A DNA stretch of 33,756 bases from a virus, in the IMG/VR virus record IMGVR_UViG_3300030380_000444, positions 266-34,021 of that record, one strand, 5' to 3'. Under the pieces are notes generated by a model. The model searched no databases and was not told the origin of the DNA. It saw nothing but the letters and a program-made list of their open reading frames with translations. Shown piece after piece: positions 16,393 through 25,660 of the stretch (its first letter is position 1; every line of letters starts with the position of its first letter). The position numbers were made by a program, and so were the translations under genes.

Positions 16393-18301
16393 TTATCTGT
16401 CCTTTTATGTCAATAATTTCATTTATTAATATTTCGATAGCTGTGTAATCAGTTAATGATGGTAACTGTATTTTTTTGTTTTTTAATTTAGGATACTGTT
16501 CTTGTGCTTTTATAAAATTGTACCATTGTCTTAAATCAGATATTCCTAAATCTGGAGAAAAAGTTGGTAGAGTTACTTGTTTATCATTTATTGTAACAGT
16601 ACGTTCTTCTAAATACTCTGAATACTTTTCCATACTTGATAAGGCTGATTGTAAATCTTGATTTAATTTACTACTCTTAGTGTCATCAATTAATTTATTA
16701 ACTTCTGATAATGCATTAAAATCTTTGTTTTCTAATTTACTTGAAATTAATTGTGCTACAACATCATTGTATAATTGAAGATCTAATCTATCATTGTATG
16801 CGTTACTTGCTGCTACCATTTCTGGTTCTCTACTTTTTAATAATTTAGCAGCTGCAATTCTAATTGCATCTTGTACATCTGCATCTTGTGATGTTGCCCA
16901 TTTTTCAGATAGTGTTACAGCATCTGTCATACTTAATAGATCTGGAATTCCATCACTATTAAAGTCAATTTGTTCTGCTCCATTGACATATTTAAAAATT
17001 TTATCTGCACTTATTCTTCTGTAAAATATTTCTTTTTCTAAAAATGGAACTAAACCTGGAGTAGTTTGACCTATTTTAGTTTTATCGAAACCTAACATTT
17101 CACTATAACTTAAAAATTTACTAGCATCTAAAGTTTCTATAATTGATAAAAAATTACCAGCCTCTGCTAATTTACCTTTTTTTAATGCTTTTATTAATCC
17201 AACTTCAGATCTTAATAATGCCTCTTCAGTTGTTGCTTTTACAATATCTTCTTCTATTGTTTTAATATTATTAAGTTGTGTAATCTTAGCAGTTATGTCA
17301 CCTAATATTTTACTTCTTTCTGTTTCACTTGAGTTATCCCATATTTCTTTTGCAATTAATAATTCGTTATTAGTTTCAACATCCATATCATTTGTTACAT
17401 CTTTTGATGCACCAAAGAACGTTCCATTTTCTACTTCATGATAAAATAGTAATTCTTTACCATTAAAATCCTCCATATTAGTCATACCCAATATAAAATC
17501 TGATTTAGCTGCAAGTACAGCAGTATCGTATTTTTCTAAATACGTTTTTATTTTGTCTGCTTTAAAATTTTTTTCTGTTAAGAAATTTTCTAAGTTTATT
17601 CTTCCTATGTTAAATTTCATATCAATAGAAAGATCTTGTTCATCACCAGTTTGATCTGTGTAAGTGTTTGGTCCTCTAATTAATTTTGCTACTTCATCTA
17701 TAGATTGTGTAATAAAACCTACAGAGTTTGCTTGATCTCTAATATTCCATTCTTTAATCATTCTATCAGAGTAAGAAAGATAGTAGGTGTTTGCTTTAGT
17801 AGATAGTTGAGCATTAAGTTTTATAGCAGCATCTGGTGATACATCCATTAATGCCTCTGTTGATCCTTCTATAATGTCATTTAGTTGACTTAAATAGTCT
17901 TCTGGAGATGTATTGTTTTTAGTTGCCTCTACTTCTGCTTTTGCAAACTGTTGTGAAGAAGTAATTAAAACTTGATTAGATAAAATACTTAAAGCTGTAT
18001 TACGAGCTGACTTACCATATGTAGTTGATTTATTACCTGGTAATAAACTTTCTCTATCTTCTGCATTAGCATTTAAAAATTCTGATACACTAGGAGCATT
18101 CTCAGCACCATAGACCATACCTTCTTGAGCTTTATCTTCACCATATTGTTCTAATGCAAATTGTTGGATACTATCAAGTTTTTTATTAATATTATCAAAC
18201 ATTGATGCTTTAGCCTGGACATCAGCAAGAGAAAGTTGAAGATCACCAGCAGTAAAACCTCTAACACCAATCGGTCTATATTTAATTCTTTCTTTGGCCA
18301 T
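16379..18301 (-). CDS. Internal virion protein (gp15-like position)
   Basis: This 640-residue, almost entirely helical protein begins MAKERIKYRPIGVRGFTAGDLQLS and has Gln/Asp/Lys-rich helices throughout. There are no membrane segments and no transglycosylase motif. Size, composition and order (after the gp14-like gene) match podovirus ejection proteins such as T7 gp15. Start and upstream stop share a base (TAATG). No catalytic function can be proposed. Confidence 0.6.
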   Translation of the reverse strand: MAKERIKYRPIGVRGFTAGDLQLSLADVQAKASMFDNINKKLDSIQQFALEQYGEDKAQEGMVYGAENAPSVSEFLNANAEDRESLLPGNKSTTYGKSARNTALSILSNQVLITSSQQFAKAEVEATKNNTSPEDYLSQLNDIIEGSTEALMDVSPDAAIKLNAQLSTKANTYYLSYSDRMIKEWNIRDQANSVGFITQSIDEVAKLIRGPNTYTDQTGDEQDLSIDMKFNIGRINLENFLTEKNFKADKIKTYLEKYDTAVLAAKSDFILGMTNMEDFNGKELLFYHEVENGTFFGASKDVTNDMDVETNNELLIAKEIWDNSSETERSKILGDITAKITQLNNIKTIEEDIVKATTEEALLRSEVGLIKALKKGKLAEAGNFLSIIETLDASKFLSYSEMLGFDKTKIGQTTPGLVPFLEKEIFYRRISADKIFKYVNGAEQIDFNSDGIPDLLSMTDAVTLSEKWATSQDADVQDAIRIAAAKLLKSREPEMVAASNAYNDRLDLQLYNDVVAQLISSKLENKDFNALSEVNKLIDDTKSSKLNQDLQSALSSMEKYSEYLEERTVTINDKQVTLPTFSPDLGISDLRQWYNFIKAQEQYPKLKNKKIQLPSLTDYTAIEILINEIIDIKGQINGSK

Positions 18302-18762
18302 TATGTTTTAAAGCCTCCTTGCATTCCTACATTACCAGCTGTTAATGCTACATCAGATATAGCAGTAATAAATGCACCTTTTTTAGATGTCTTAGCTGCA
18401 TTGTTTAACATTGCTGCCTCTGCAATACTGAAACTTTCTACAATGTCTTGAGTAAGTTGTGATGTTCTAAATTCTTCACCAGCAACTTTACGAGATACAA
18501 AATTTAAATTTTGATTAGATCCTGTAAATGGGTTCATACCACCAGCTGCATTACGAGCTACGTTAGTACCTATAATAGCATTTAATTCTCTTAATACTTT
18601 TACACCTTCCTCTTTAGCCTCAACTTTTTTTGTTCGGCCTTGTAATAATGCTATATCTGCTTTACCTTCGTAGTATGCTGCCATAGCATAACCAGAATAA
18701 ATTGTGCCATATGCTTTTACCATACTTGCACCAACAGCTAATATTGCCCAAGGGTTTACCAT
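18301..18762 (-). CDS. Small internal virion protein (gp14-like)
   Basis: This 153-residue protein begins MVNPWAILAVGASMVKAYGTIYSGYAMAAYYEG, a hydrophobic glycine/alanine-rich N-terminus typical of the smallest podovirus ejection protein (T7 gp14 type), thought to form a pore in the outer membrane. An alpha-helical basic middle (LLQGRTKKVEAKEEGVKVLREL) and a glycine-rich patch follow. The gene is directly coupled to tail tube B upstream and the gp15-like gene downstream. Confidence 0.68.
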   Translation of the reverse strand: MVNPWAILAVGASMVKAYGTIYSGYAMAAYYEGKADIALLQGRTKKVEAKEEGVKVLRELNAIIGTNVARNAAGGMNPFTGSNQNLNFVSRKVAGEEFRTSQLTQDIVESFSIAEAAMLNNAAKTSKKGAFITAISDVALTAGNVGMQGGFKT

Positions 18763-20723
18763 TATTGTCCTACACTCACTTTATACTCTATCCCTAATAA
18801 TGTGAAGAATAGGGGAGCTGATTGACTAAATGTTAGTTGTCCTTCACGATCATAACCTAACATTGGTTTTCTTCTTTTCTTTCCTGTAAAAAATTGTGCA
18901 GCAGTAAACGCAAAATCTTTTGCATCTAATGTTAAATTTTGTGAAAGATAGACTAATGCTGTTGCGTCAACTATTCTTTTCTTTTGACCTATAATATTTC
19001 CACTTGGTAATTTTAATTCTACCGGCATTGTTTTTATTGTAGGTGTGTAATCTAAACCTATTTCTACATAAGTAGTAGGAACAGCATCCAGGGTAATTCC
19101 ACCACTAGAAATAGTTTTGTCGCTTTGCATTCCATCATCAACAATTACTTTTACAGTTTTTCCTTCAAGATGACTTAATCCTGTGACAGAAGTTGAACTA
19201 GGTTTACTTGATCCAGATAATAAAGTTGCACTATCTGTTGTGTTGTCATCATTTAATGCCTCAACATAATATTTTGTAGCTGAGTTTACTGTTCTTTTAA
19301 CAACAGTATAAATTGTGTCTACGTCTACTCCAACATTTATAAACTCTCCATCAGTAGTTGACAAAGAAGGAGCTATAACATTTTGCCCTCTAAGAATAGA
19401 GTAGGTTGCCAAGGTACCATCAGTATTACATAACAATAATAAATCGCCATCATCAGTAGAAGTTGCTTTTCGTAAAGCCATATCAACAGGATCAACAAGT
19501 AAGTGAGATGATAACAAAGAAATATTATTTGATATGTAAGATAATTCTACATCACTAAATAAAAATTCTCTTAATGATTTACCAGATCTTTGGATAAACA
19601 TTGTACCACTTTCAGCCCCCACAGGCTTAATACCTTCTTTTGATCCTCTTTTTGTAGCTCCTTGTATAACAACATTATTGGGTGTGATTGGATCTAAACT
19701 TGTTTGTGGTAGAAAAAATTCTCCACCTTTAGTAAAGAGTTGTAAATCTCTTCCAGAAAACATTCCTGTAATTGCATTAACTTGTCCGGTGTTTAATGTT
19801 ACTTCAATAGCATCATCATCTAAACTTTCACCTGGATTAAAATCAAAAAATCTTGCTACTCTAGATGCAAATACTGTATTTGGTAAAGATTTAGAACCAC
19901 CAAAATATAATCTACCTTCATGAAAAGTAACTGTTCTAGGATATCCATAAGTTGCTGACCATACATCTACATAATCAGTTTCTAATAACCAAGATCCACT
20001 AGCAATAGCAGCTGTATTAAAAAAAGGTATTTCAACAATAGCCTCTACAACTGTAGAACTTTCAAATCTTGTTATTCTAGCTCTACCAATTCCATCTGCT
20101 GCCTCAACATAATCATGAACATTACCAGATGCAAAAACTCCAGAGGATGCAGTTAAAGTTATGTTACCATCTACAGCACTAGGTGTTAGTGTAGCTGAAG
20201 GATTTGATGTCGATAAACTAAATGGATACTTTGGTATAAACTCAAAACTAATATCAGCAATGGTCCAGGAAGTATGACTACCACCTCTAGTAATTTTTTT
20301 AGGAGCCATATCTTCTTGCACAACAATTAAGGTGTCAGCAGATTGTGCAAAATCCATTGTCTTAATCATTGTAGAAGTAATAGTTGTTACTAGGTAATCG
20401 TTACCAGAACTATTAATATTAGTTTGTAAAACTTTGTCTTTGTAAATGTACATTCTGTTATGTACAAATAACAGCATATAACTTTGTGTAGTTGAAAATT
20501 CAAAAGGTACTAATCGACATCCATCTTGAGGATTAGCAGCAGAAGGGATCTCAGATAAAAATTGTAATCCAGGTCTACGAGTTGCACCACCTTGTGGCTG
20601 TATCAAAACATTACGAGCCTGTTCTAATGCATTGTAATATTGATTAATATCTATTCTTGATTTTAACAAAGGATCTATTTCCCCTGTTGTAAAATTTGAT
20701 TGTAAAGTTACAGCTCTTGTCAT
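18762..20723 (-). CDS. Tail tubular protein B / nozzle
   Basis: This 653-residue structural protein begins MTRAVTLQSNFTTGEIDPLL and continues with YYNALEQARNVLIQPQGG and ATRRPGLQFL, the conserved opening of podovirus tail nozzle proteins of the BPP-1/T7 gp12 type. Further typical elements are VPFEFSTTQSYMLLF and PRTVTFHEGRLYFGGS, a beta-propeller-like signature. The product should form the hexameric tip of the short tail. It shares a base with the start or stop of both neighbours. Confidence 0.82.
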   Translation of the reverse strand: MTRAVTLQSNFTTGEIDPLLKSRIDINQYYNALEQARNVLIQPQGGATRRPGLQFLSEIPSAANPQDGCRLVPFEFSTTQSYMLLFVHNRMYIYKDKVLQTNINSSGNDYLVTTITSTMIKTMDFAQSADTLIVVQEDMAPKKITRGGSHTSWTIADISFEFIPKYPFSLSTSNPSATLTPSAVDGNITLTASSGVFASGNVHDYVEAADGIGRARITRFESSTVVEAIVEIPFFNTAAIASGSWLLETDYVDVWSATYGYPRTVTFHEGRLYFGGSKSLPNTVFASRVARFFDFNPGESLDDDAIEVTLNTGQVNAITGMFSGRDLQLFTKGGEFFLPQTSLDPITPNNVVIQGATKRGSKEGIKPVGAESGTMFIQRSGKSLREFLFSDVELSYISNNISLLSSHLLVDPVDMALRKATSTDDGDLLLLCNTDGTLATYSILRGQNVIAPSLSTTDGEFINVGVDVDTIYTVVKRTVNSATKYYVEALNDDNTTDSATLLSGSSKPSSTSVTGLSHLEGKTVKVIVDDGMQSDKTISSGGITLDAVPTTYVEIGLDYTPTIKTMPVELKLPSGNIIGQKKRIVDATALVYLSQNLTLDAKDFAFTAAQFFTGKKRRKPMLGYDREGQLTFSQSAPLFFTLLGIEYKVSVGQ

Positions 20724-21355
20724 TACCTAACATCAGTTAATGGAAACTCATGTATTGCGTAAGAAGTTTTACCTCTACCATCAGCATTAGTAGCTTGTCT
20801 AAAATATCCTCCTCTGCCACTTTCTGATGGAGTACCAACAGCAATGTTTTTCCAATAATCTGCCTTTGTTGTTTGATCTGTTACTGGTTCTGCTAAATGC
20901 CATGCCATCATATAAACAAGTAACTGTACAAAGTATGAAGGCATTAATCCTTCTGTAATAGCACTTGTTATGTAATCAATATAAATGGTTGTTTCATTTG
21001 TAAAGATTGCTGGACCAGAAGAAGTATATTGTAATTCATAACTTGTAATAGGCATAGATCCTGTTGCGTCTGTGTTGTAAACCTGGAAAGGCTGACCAGC
21101 TACAGCAGTAGAAGGTAAATCAAATCTGTTATCCCATTCTCCTATTGGAGCTGTACCAGATTTTGTTAATTGTAATTTTGTTAATGCAAAACTCCAAGGA
21201 TACATTGATAGAGTTTGTCTTTTGATTGTTTCGTAAATATTATTACATATAGCAGCAGCATCGTTAGATGTATCAGAAAAAGAGCTTATAGTATCTGAAC
21301 CTAGCAAGTTTAATGCCTGGTTGCAGATTGTTATATTTGTATCACCACTTGCCAT
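20723..21355 (-). CDS. Tail tubular protein A / adaptor
   Basis: This 210-residue protein resembles T7 gp11-type adaptors, which form the dodecameric ring below the portal. Signature elements are ICNQALNLLGSDTISSF near the N-terminus, AAICNNIYETIKRQTLSMYPWSFAL, then FDLPSTAVAGQPFQVY and the C-terminal YFVQLLVYMMAWHLAEPVT. It precedes tail tubular protein B as in other podoviruses. A GC-rich hairpin lies in the short gap upstream (21375-21394) and may lower its expression relative to capsid. Confidence 0.85.
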   Translation of the reverse strand: MASGDTNITICNQALNLLGSDTISSFSDTSNDAAAICNNIYETIKRQTLSMYPWSFALTKLQLTKSGTAPIGEWDNRFDLPSTAVAGQPFQVYNTDATGSMPITSYELQYTSSGPAIFTNETTIYIDYITSAITEGLMPSYFVQLLVYMMAWHLAEPVTDQTTKADYWKNIAVGTPSESGRGGYFRQATNADGRGKTSYAIHEFPLTDVR

Positions 21356-21374
21356 ATAAATTCCTAATTAGGAA

Positions 21375-21394
21375 GAGGCCCACTTAGGGGCCTC
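21375..21394 (-). terminator. GC hairpin between capsid and tail genes (candidate attenuator)
   Basis: GAGGCCC (21375-21381) and GGGCCTC (21388-21394) form a perfect 7-bp stem with a 6-nt loop, in otherwise AT-rich DNA. A perfect 14-bp palindrome, TTCCTAATTAGGAA (21361-21374), adjoins it on the downstream side for minus-strand transcription. No run of U follows the hairpin, so it may act as an attenuator or RNA-processing site and not as a strong terminator. Confidence 0.4.
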
Positions 21395-21408
21395 CTCACA
21401 TTTATTTA

Positions 21409-21690
21409 TTAGTCTGCGTCAGCAACTGATAGAGCTGTTCCATCAGATACGTCAACGACACCACTCGCATTTGATAACACAGTTACCAAAGTTGAAGTAG
21501 GTACTGAACTATCCCAGACATGAATAAGATCACCAACTTTTAATACATCGGATGCATCGTTAAAGTATCCTTCTGTATTAATGTCTGCAATCGCATCAGC
21601 TCCAGGTGCTGTGTAGCTCCACATTTGAGGAGCAGTACCAGCTTTAGATTGTCCACCTATCGGTTGTAGGTTTGTTTTGTCATAAGCCAT
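21409..21690 (-). CDS. Probable head decoration protein
   Basis: This 93-residue protein contains the pattern MWSYTAPGADAIADINTEGYFNDASDVLKVGDLIHV, shown here only as a landmark at about 23-58 (key pieces: DAIADINTEGYF and LKVGDLI). That pattern is common in small proteins encoded directly after the major capsid gene in marine phages. The sequence is beta-rich and acidic. It is likely displayed on the capsid or stabilises it. It lies 17 nt after the capsid gene and before the hairpin at 21375, so it should be expressed at capsid-like levels. Confidence 0.65.
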   Translation of the reverse strand: MAYDKTNLQPIGGQSKAGTAPQMWSYTAPGADAIADINTEGYFNDASDVLKVGDLIHVWDSSVPTSTLVTVLSNASGVVDVSDGTALSVADAD

Positions 21691-21707
21691 AATTTAATCC
21701 TCCTCTA

Positions 21708-22559
21708 TTAGCTTTCATCAGCAGTTATTTTTACAATACCTTCGTCATCGATAGCTACAGCGCCAGCACTAAACATTGAGTTAACTAGGAACGAAGTTTT
21801 CTCCGGAACATAGTTGATCTCTGTTTTTTGAGCCATATTTGTAGCCATACCACATGCACTTCTATGGAAAGCAAAAATACTTCTGTCGTTTGAACTTAAT
21901 GGTAAACCACCTTCATCTCTATCGCCTAATACATAAAAATTAAATCCTAGAAATGTGTTGATCTCACCACTTACTAATGCCTTAATAGACGCAAAGTCAC
22001 TTGAGATTGCTCTCTCGTCACCTAATAGACCAGCTAAGTTATTAGCATGAACTACGATATGTCTATCATCAAACGGAACGTTTTTCGCATCAAGAGCTTT
22101 TTTTGCTGCTATTAGCTTACCAACGTTTAGATTTGATGCAGCTGCACTTCCACTTGTAACAACAGTTTTAGCAACTGTCGAAGGTGAAGATGCACTATTT
22201 AAAGCATCGATAATTAATTGGTCCATTCTTCTACCGATAGCTTTCGATACTACTTGAACCAACTCTGATCTTTCATCAAAGTTTACTTTTGCTTGATGGA
22301 AGATGTCAGAATACTCAGCTGCATTGTAATCACTCATACTTGCAGTTACCTGTGAATAGGTAACATTAAGAGGTGTTACGTCAGTTTGTGGTATTCTGGC
22401 TGTTGCTGTACCTTTCCCTAATTTTGGGAACTTGTACGTTTGCCCTGTTACACCTTGTCTTAGCCTTACACATGAAAGCAATGAACTTTCACTTTGGTAT
22501 GCTTGTTTTACCTCGGCATCGAAAAGTGTGACAAAAGCATTAGTTATTGATTGTGCCAT
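21708..22559 (-). CDS. Major capsid protein
   Basis: This 283-residue protein begins MAQSITNAFVTLFDAEVKQAYQ and continues with LRQGVTGQTYKFPKLGKG and YSDIFHQAKVNFDERSELVQV. These are typical of the capsid family in podoviruses that use a separate scaffold (HK97-fold). It follows a scaffold gene and precedes the decoration and tail genes. The ribosome site is very strong (AAAAAAGGAG about 7 nt before the ATG), and a 180-nt leader with a candidate promoter precedes it, both consistent with high late expression. Confidence 0.88.
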   Translation of the reverse strand: MAQSITNAFVTLFDAEVKQAYQSESSLLSCVRLRQGVTGQTYKFPKLGKGTATARIPQTDVTPLNVTYSQVTASMSDYNAAEYSDIFHQAKVNFDERSELVQVVSKAIGRRMDQLIIDALNSASSPSTVAKTVVTSGSAAASNLNVGKLIAAKKALDAKNVPFDDRHIVVHANNLAGLLGDERAISSDFASIKALVSGEINTFLGFNFYVLGDRDEGGLPLSSNDRSIFAFHRSACGMATNMAQKTEINYVPEKTSFLVNSMFSAGAVAIDDEGIVKITADES

Positions 22560-22696
22560 ATATCACTCCTTTTTTAAGTTTAACACATTGTTTTTTTCTT
22601 AACTCAGTTGTCTGGTAAAAAAGCCAGGCTGACAATTTGGTGTAGTTGCTCACCAGCCAGAAGGCCAAATAAAAATTTCGGTTATCTTCAATTTGG

Positions 22697-22725
22697 AATT
22701 TAATCTTTTTTTTATAAAATGTAAA
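22697..22725 (-). promoter_or_regulatory. Candidate sigma70-like promoter for the capsid gene
   Basis: On the minus strand TTTACA (22725-22720; 5 of 6 to the -35 consensus) is followed after 17 bp by TAAATT (22702-22697; 4 of 6 to the -10 consensus). It lies in the 180-nt gap between scaffold and capsid genes, about 140 nt before the capsid start. The transcribed leader also has the inverted repeat CCAAAT/ATTTGG (22691-22696 and 22665-22670). AT-richness makes chance matches likely. Confidence 0.35.
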
Positions 22726-22739
22726 TACCCTTTAACAAA

Positions 22740-23546
22740 TTATATTTGACCGGTTGATGTAGCAGTACCAGGGAAAGCTCTTTCGAACTGTTTCTCTACT
22801 TTAGCTCTAAATCCTGGATCTGTTTTGTACTTAGGATCAGCAACTAAAGCAAATAACTCTTCTCTTGAAGGCTGCCCATCTACATCAGTAGGAGCTGTAG
22901 GTATTGTTTGTTCACCATAATATTGCCTAATTTTGTTTATTGCATTGATACCATCAGCAGTAGCAGTAAATATTTTACCTTCTTCAAAATCAGTTTCTGA
23001 CCAAATACCTTTAGCTACTAAACCTTGCATCCAGGTAACAGTACCTTTTACAATTTGATCTGCATTAGGTCCTAACTGTTGTTTTTCTGCTGCAACATCA
23101 ATATTATCTTCTTGTTCTTGTGCTACTGATAATTCTTTAAATTTATCTACTAGCTCGTTAAATGCACCTTGTGTTGGTTTGTATTTGTTAGACCAATCTA
23201 AAAAGAATTGTGATAACTCATCATTCTCTACATCTACATCCTCTAATACTTCTAAATCATATTCTTTAGGAGCTTTGTGTTTACCCATAGAAAATTGTTT
23301 TTGTAATTCACTAAAAGATTTATTTAGATCTTCTGTTTTTATTTCACCATTTTCTTTATCCCAAAATTTATCTTCTAACCATTCTGGTTTTTCTGCTGCA
23401 TCAGTTTTTGTTTCTTTTGCCTCACTAACATTTTCTTGTTGTTCATCTACTTTATGAGGTACAACATTATCTTCTGGATTTTCTACCTCTTGTTCCATAG
23501 CTGGTGCATCAGCAGTTAAACCATTTTCATTTATTTCTTCACTCAT
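22740..23546 (-). CDS. Capsid scaffolding protein
   Basis: This 268-residue, strongly acidic, mostly helical protein sits immediately before the capsid gene. Residues 1-60 are Glu/Asp-rich and disordered-looking. The middle contains WLEDKFWDKENGEIKTEDL and LNKSFSELQKQF, typical of podovirus capsid assembly proteins. The C-terminal end has SREELFALVADPKYKTDPGF followed by RAKVEKQFERAFPG, a conserved terminal signature. It guides procapsid assembly and is expected to leave the mature head. It overlaps the Bbp19-like gene by 8 nt. Confidence 0.83.
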   Translation of the reverse strand: MSEEINENGLTADAPAMEQEVENPEDNVVPHKVDEQQENVSEAKETKTDAAEKPEWLEDKFWDKENGEIKTEDLNKSFSELQKQFSMGKHKAPKEYDLEVLEDVDVENDELSQFFLDWSNKYKPTQGAFNELVDKFKELSVAQEQEDNIDVAAEKQQLGPNADQIVKGTVTWMQGLVAKGIWSETDFEEGKIFTATADGINAINKIRQYYGEQTIPTAPTDVDGQPSREELFALVADPKYKTDPGFRAKVEKQFERAFPGTATSTGQI

Positions 23547-23805
23547 TTTTTGCCCTTTCCATTCGCATTAGTATATCTCGAATAACAGAATTCTGTCCTT
23601 CTCTTGCATAACCAAAAGATGGTTCTGATCCTGGTACCCATGTTGGTTGATTTAATGTTTTAGATTTTAGATGCTCCAAAACTTTTTTTCCTTCTTCGGT
23701 ATCAAAGGTTCTAGCATAAGCTTTATCTAATTGAATTTGATCATCTTTAGATTGGATGCCAAGTGTTTCTATTCCTTCCCATCCTGGGGCATTAATATCT
23801 GCCAC
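23539..23805 (-). CDS. Bbp19-like small phage protein
   Basis: This 88-residue protein has the pattern of the Bbp19 (Bordetella phage BPP-1) family: a central LDKAYARTFDTEEGKKVLEH segment, then a GYAREGQNSVIRDILMRM C-terminal helix. The family is found between portal and scaffold genes in many podoviruses; its molecular role is not established. The same position here supports the assignment and a relationship to BPP-1-type heads. Confidence 0.72.
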   Translation of the reverse strand: MADINAPGWEGIETLGIQSKDDQIQLDKAYARTFDTEEGKKVLEHLKSKTLNQPTWVPGSEPSFGYAREGQNSVIRDILMRMERAKNE

Positions 23806-25406
23806 TATGCTCTAGCCTCTTCTTCCAAAGCCATAGCTGGTTCTTCTGGAGGAGGAGCTTGAGATGCTGCTTGTCCAGGTGATTGTTGTGGCCCCATCAT
23901 TTGTGATTGAGCTAAAGCTATAGCCTCTTGTTGGATTTGTTGCTTTTCTTCTTCAGTATTTCTTAACTTAGCAGCAATACCAAGTTTATCTCCTACGAAA
24001 GCAGCAATCGCATCCGGTTTAATTTCGGCCATCCCACCTGGGCCTAATGCGTTAGCAATTTGGAAAAATTGCATAACTTCGTTTACCTCATCCAAGTTTT
24101 GGGCCTTGGCAAGAGGTGATATTGGTACAACTTTAATCTCTAATCCATTTACTTTTAGAGGCAGTTGTATCAAACCTTTTTCATCCATTATTTGTAAAGT
24201 ACGTCTAATAATAGGAACCATTGTTTCTGTAATTAATCTTCCAAAAGCAGCTCCCATGTTTTGAGCTAACTCTTTCATTCTTTCTACAATCTCAGTTGCA
24301 GATCTTGCACTCATGTTGTCTGGTGGAAGAGTATCATCTAATAAAGTTTTTTTAATATTCATTCTTAGATCATTAATAACAATTTGAGATACATTAAAAT
24401 CTCCAGATCTAGGAAGAGGGGCCAAGGATGCACCTTGAGGACCACCATTACGAGCTACAGGAATTATTGCACCTGGTTGTATTTTAATACTGTTAGGATT
24501 TATTACTCCATCATCAGCAGCTGTATAAACACCACTAATAGCTAATGATGCATTTTTTAATAATAATTCTAAAGTTTTATTTAATGTTTTAATATCTGGA
24601 ATTGCTGTAACTAGAGGACCTCTACCCATAACTTCACCAGGTACTTTCATATATCTACTTACTACCCAAGGAGTTTGATCCATTCTTCTAAATACTAATT
24701 CCTCTTTAGTTTTTTCATGTATGATATGATAACAATAATCTTTTCTTTGTGGATCTATTAACACAGCCTCTAATAATTCTATTTTTTCTTGTGGCTTATC
24801 CTGGATTAATCTTTCTAAGTCTGATGAAATTTTAGCATCTGGAAATTGTCTTTTGATTGTATCAGCTGGTATCTTTAATTTTCTATAAACATTATCAACT
24901 GTACCATTAGGTCCTTCTTCAATAGCAATTAAGTATTGAGGAACAGGAGTATAACTTATTGGATTAAGATCATCTCCAGGCTGTATTAACATAGCAGCTG
25001 TACCTACCGAAAGATCAAGAAGAAATTCACCGATTGCTAAATCAAAATTACTCTGACGGAGAACAGAGAATAATTTATCTAAATATAAATCGAGAGCTTG
25101 TTGAACTTCTCCTCGTCTTTCTTCCGGTATATCATTCCCAGGTTCTAGACGACACCACTTTTTGTAAGGAGGAAAAAGACCGGATTGTATTCTATTAGCG
25201 AACCTTTGAACAGAATGAATTGCTGTACTATCGAAAACTCTAGACATTTTATTTTGTCCAGGAACGTTTCCTTCGTAATATCCATCATAGAGATTTCTTT
25301 GTGGTAATGCGTATTGATAGCATTCCTCATAGATTGTTCTCCAATTATCTTTAGCTGCGAATGCTTGTTTAGATCTTTTTGAAACTTCTTGTGGTTGTAA
25401 TTGCAT
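23805..25406 (-). CDS. Portal (head-to-tail connector) protein
   Basis: This 533-residue protein resembles podovirus portals of the 'head to tail connecting' type. The N-terminus has WRTIYEECYQYALPQRN and the pattern VFDSTAIHSVQRFANRIQSG. GRGPLVTAIPDIKTLNKTLE and MSARSATEIVERMKELAQNM are conserved family elements in the stem and wing. The C-terminus is Gln/Pro/Glu-rich (about 490-533). The dodecamer forms the DNA entry channel and docks the terminase. The length agrees with T7 gp8-like portals. Confidence 0.9.
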   Translation of the reverse strand: MQLQPQEVSKRSKQAFAAKDNWRTIYEECYQYALPQRNLYDGYYEGNVPGQNKMSRVFDSTAIHSVQRFANRIQSGLFPPYKKWCRLEPGNDIPEERRGEVQQALDLYLDKLFSVLRQSNFDLAIGEFLLDLSVGTAAMLIQPGDDLNPISYTPVPQYLIAIEEGPNGTVDNVYRKLKIPADTIKRQFPDAKISSDLERLIQDKPQEKIELLEAVLIDPQRKDYCYHIIHEKTKEELVFRRMDQTPWVVSRYMKVPGEVMGRGPLVTAIPDIKTLNKTLELLLKNASLAISGVYTAADDGVINPNSIKIQPGAIIPVARNGGPQGASLAPLPRSGDFNVSQIVINDLRMNIKKTLLDDTLPPDNMSARSATEIVERMKELAQNMGAAFGRLITETMVPIIRRTLQIMDEKGLIQLPLKVNGLEIKVVPISPLAKAQNLDEVNEVMQFFQIANALGPGGMAEIKPDAIAAFVGDKLGIAAKLRNTEEEKQQIQQEAIALAQSQMMGPQQSPGQAASQAPPPEEPAMALEEEARA

Positions 25407-25660
25407 TATGCACTTGCCTTATTGTTTGCAGCAAAACTAGCAGCTGCCTCTTTTGATCCAAATCCCCATTTTTTGAGTGCCAGTTTCAGCCTCGTTGGCT
25501 TTCCATCTTTCATTAAAGGTCCTTTAACTTTTGAGAACCTCGCTGCAAAAGAAATTCTTCGAGGATTTTTTCCAGAAGAAACTGGAGCCTTTACTCCAAA
25601 TTTTTTTCTACCGGCATCATTAAGACCACCTTCTGGATTTTGAAATTTTTTTGCTACCAT
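25406..25660 (-). CDS. Small basic conserved phage protein
   Basis: This encodes 84 residues starting MVAKKFQNPEGGLNDAGRKKF, with KGPLMKDGKPTRLKLALKKWGF and an alanine-rich tail. It is strongly basic and probably binds nucleic acid. I chose ATG 25660 because it overlaps the stop of the tiny gene upstream (TAATG), and the longer frame to 25741 only adds sequence that is coding in another frame. AGGAG about 11 nt upstream supports it. The type occurs near portals in other phages; function unknown to me. Confidence 0.65.
   Translation of the reverse strand: MVAKKFQNPEGGLNDAGRKKFGVKAPVSSGKNPRRISFAARFSKVKGPLMKDGKPTRLKLALKKWGFGSKEAAASFAANNKASA

Noticed and set aside
25145-25330. Minus-strand open frame inside the portal gene
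   Set aside because: It is in another frame of a strongly recognised portal gene, with no ribosome site or homology sign. Unlike the methyltransferase overlap it has no conserved-looking motifs.
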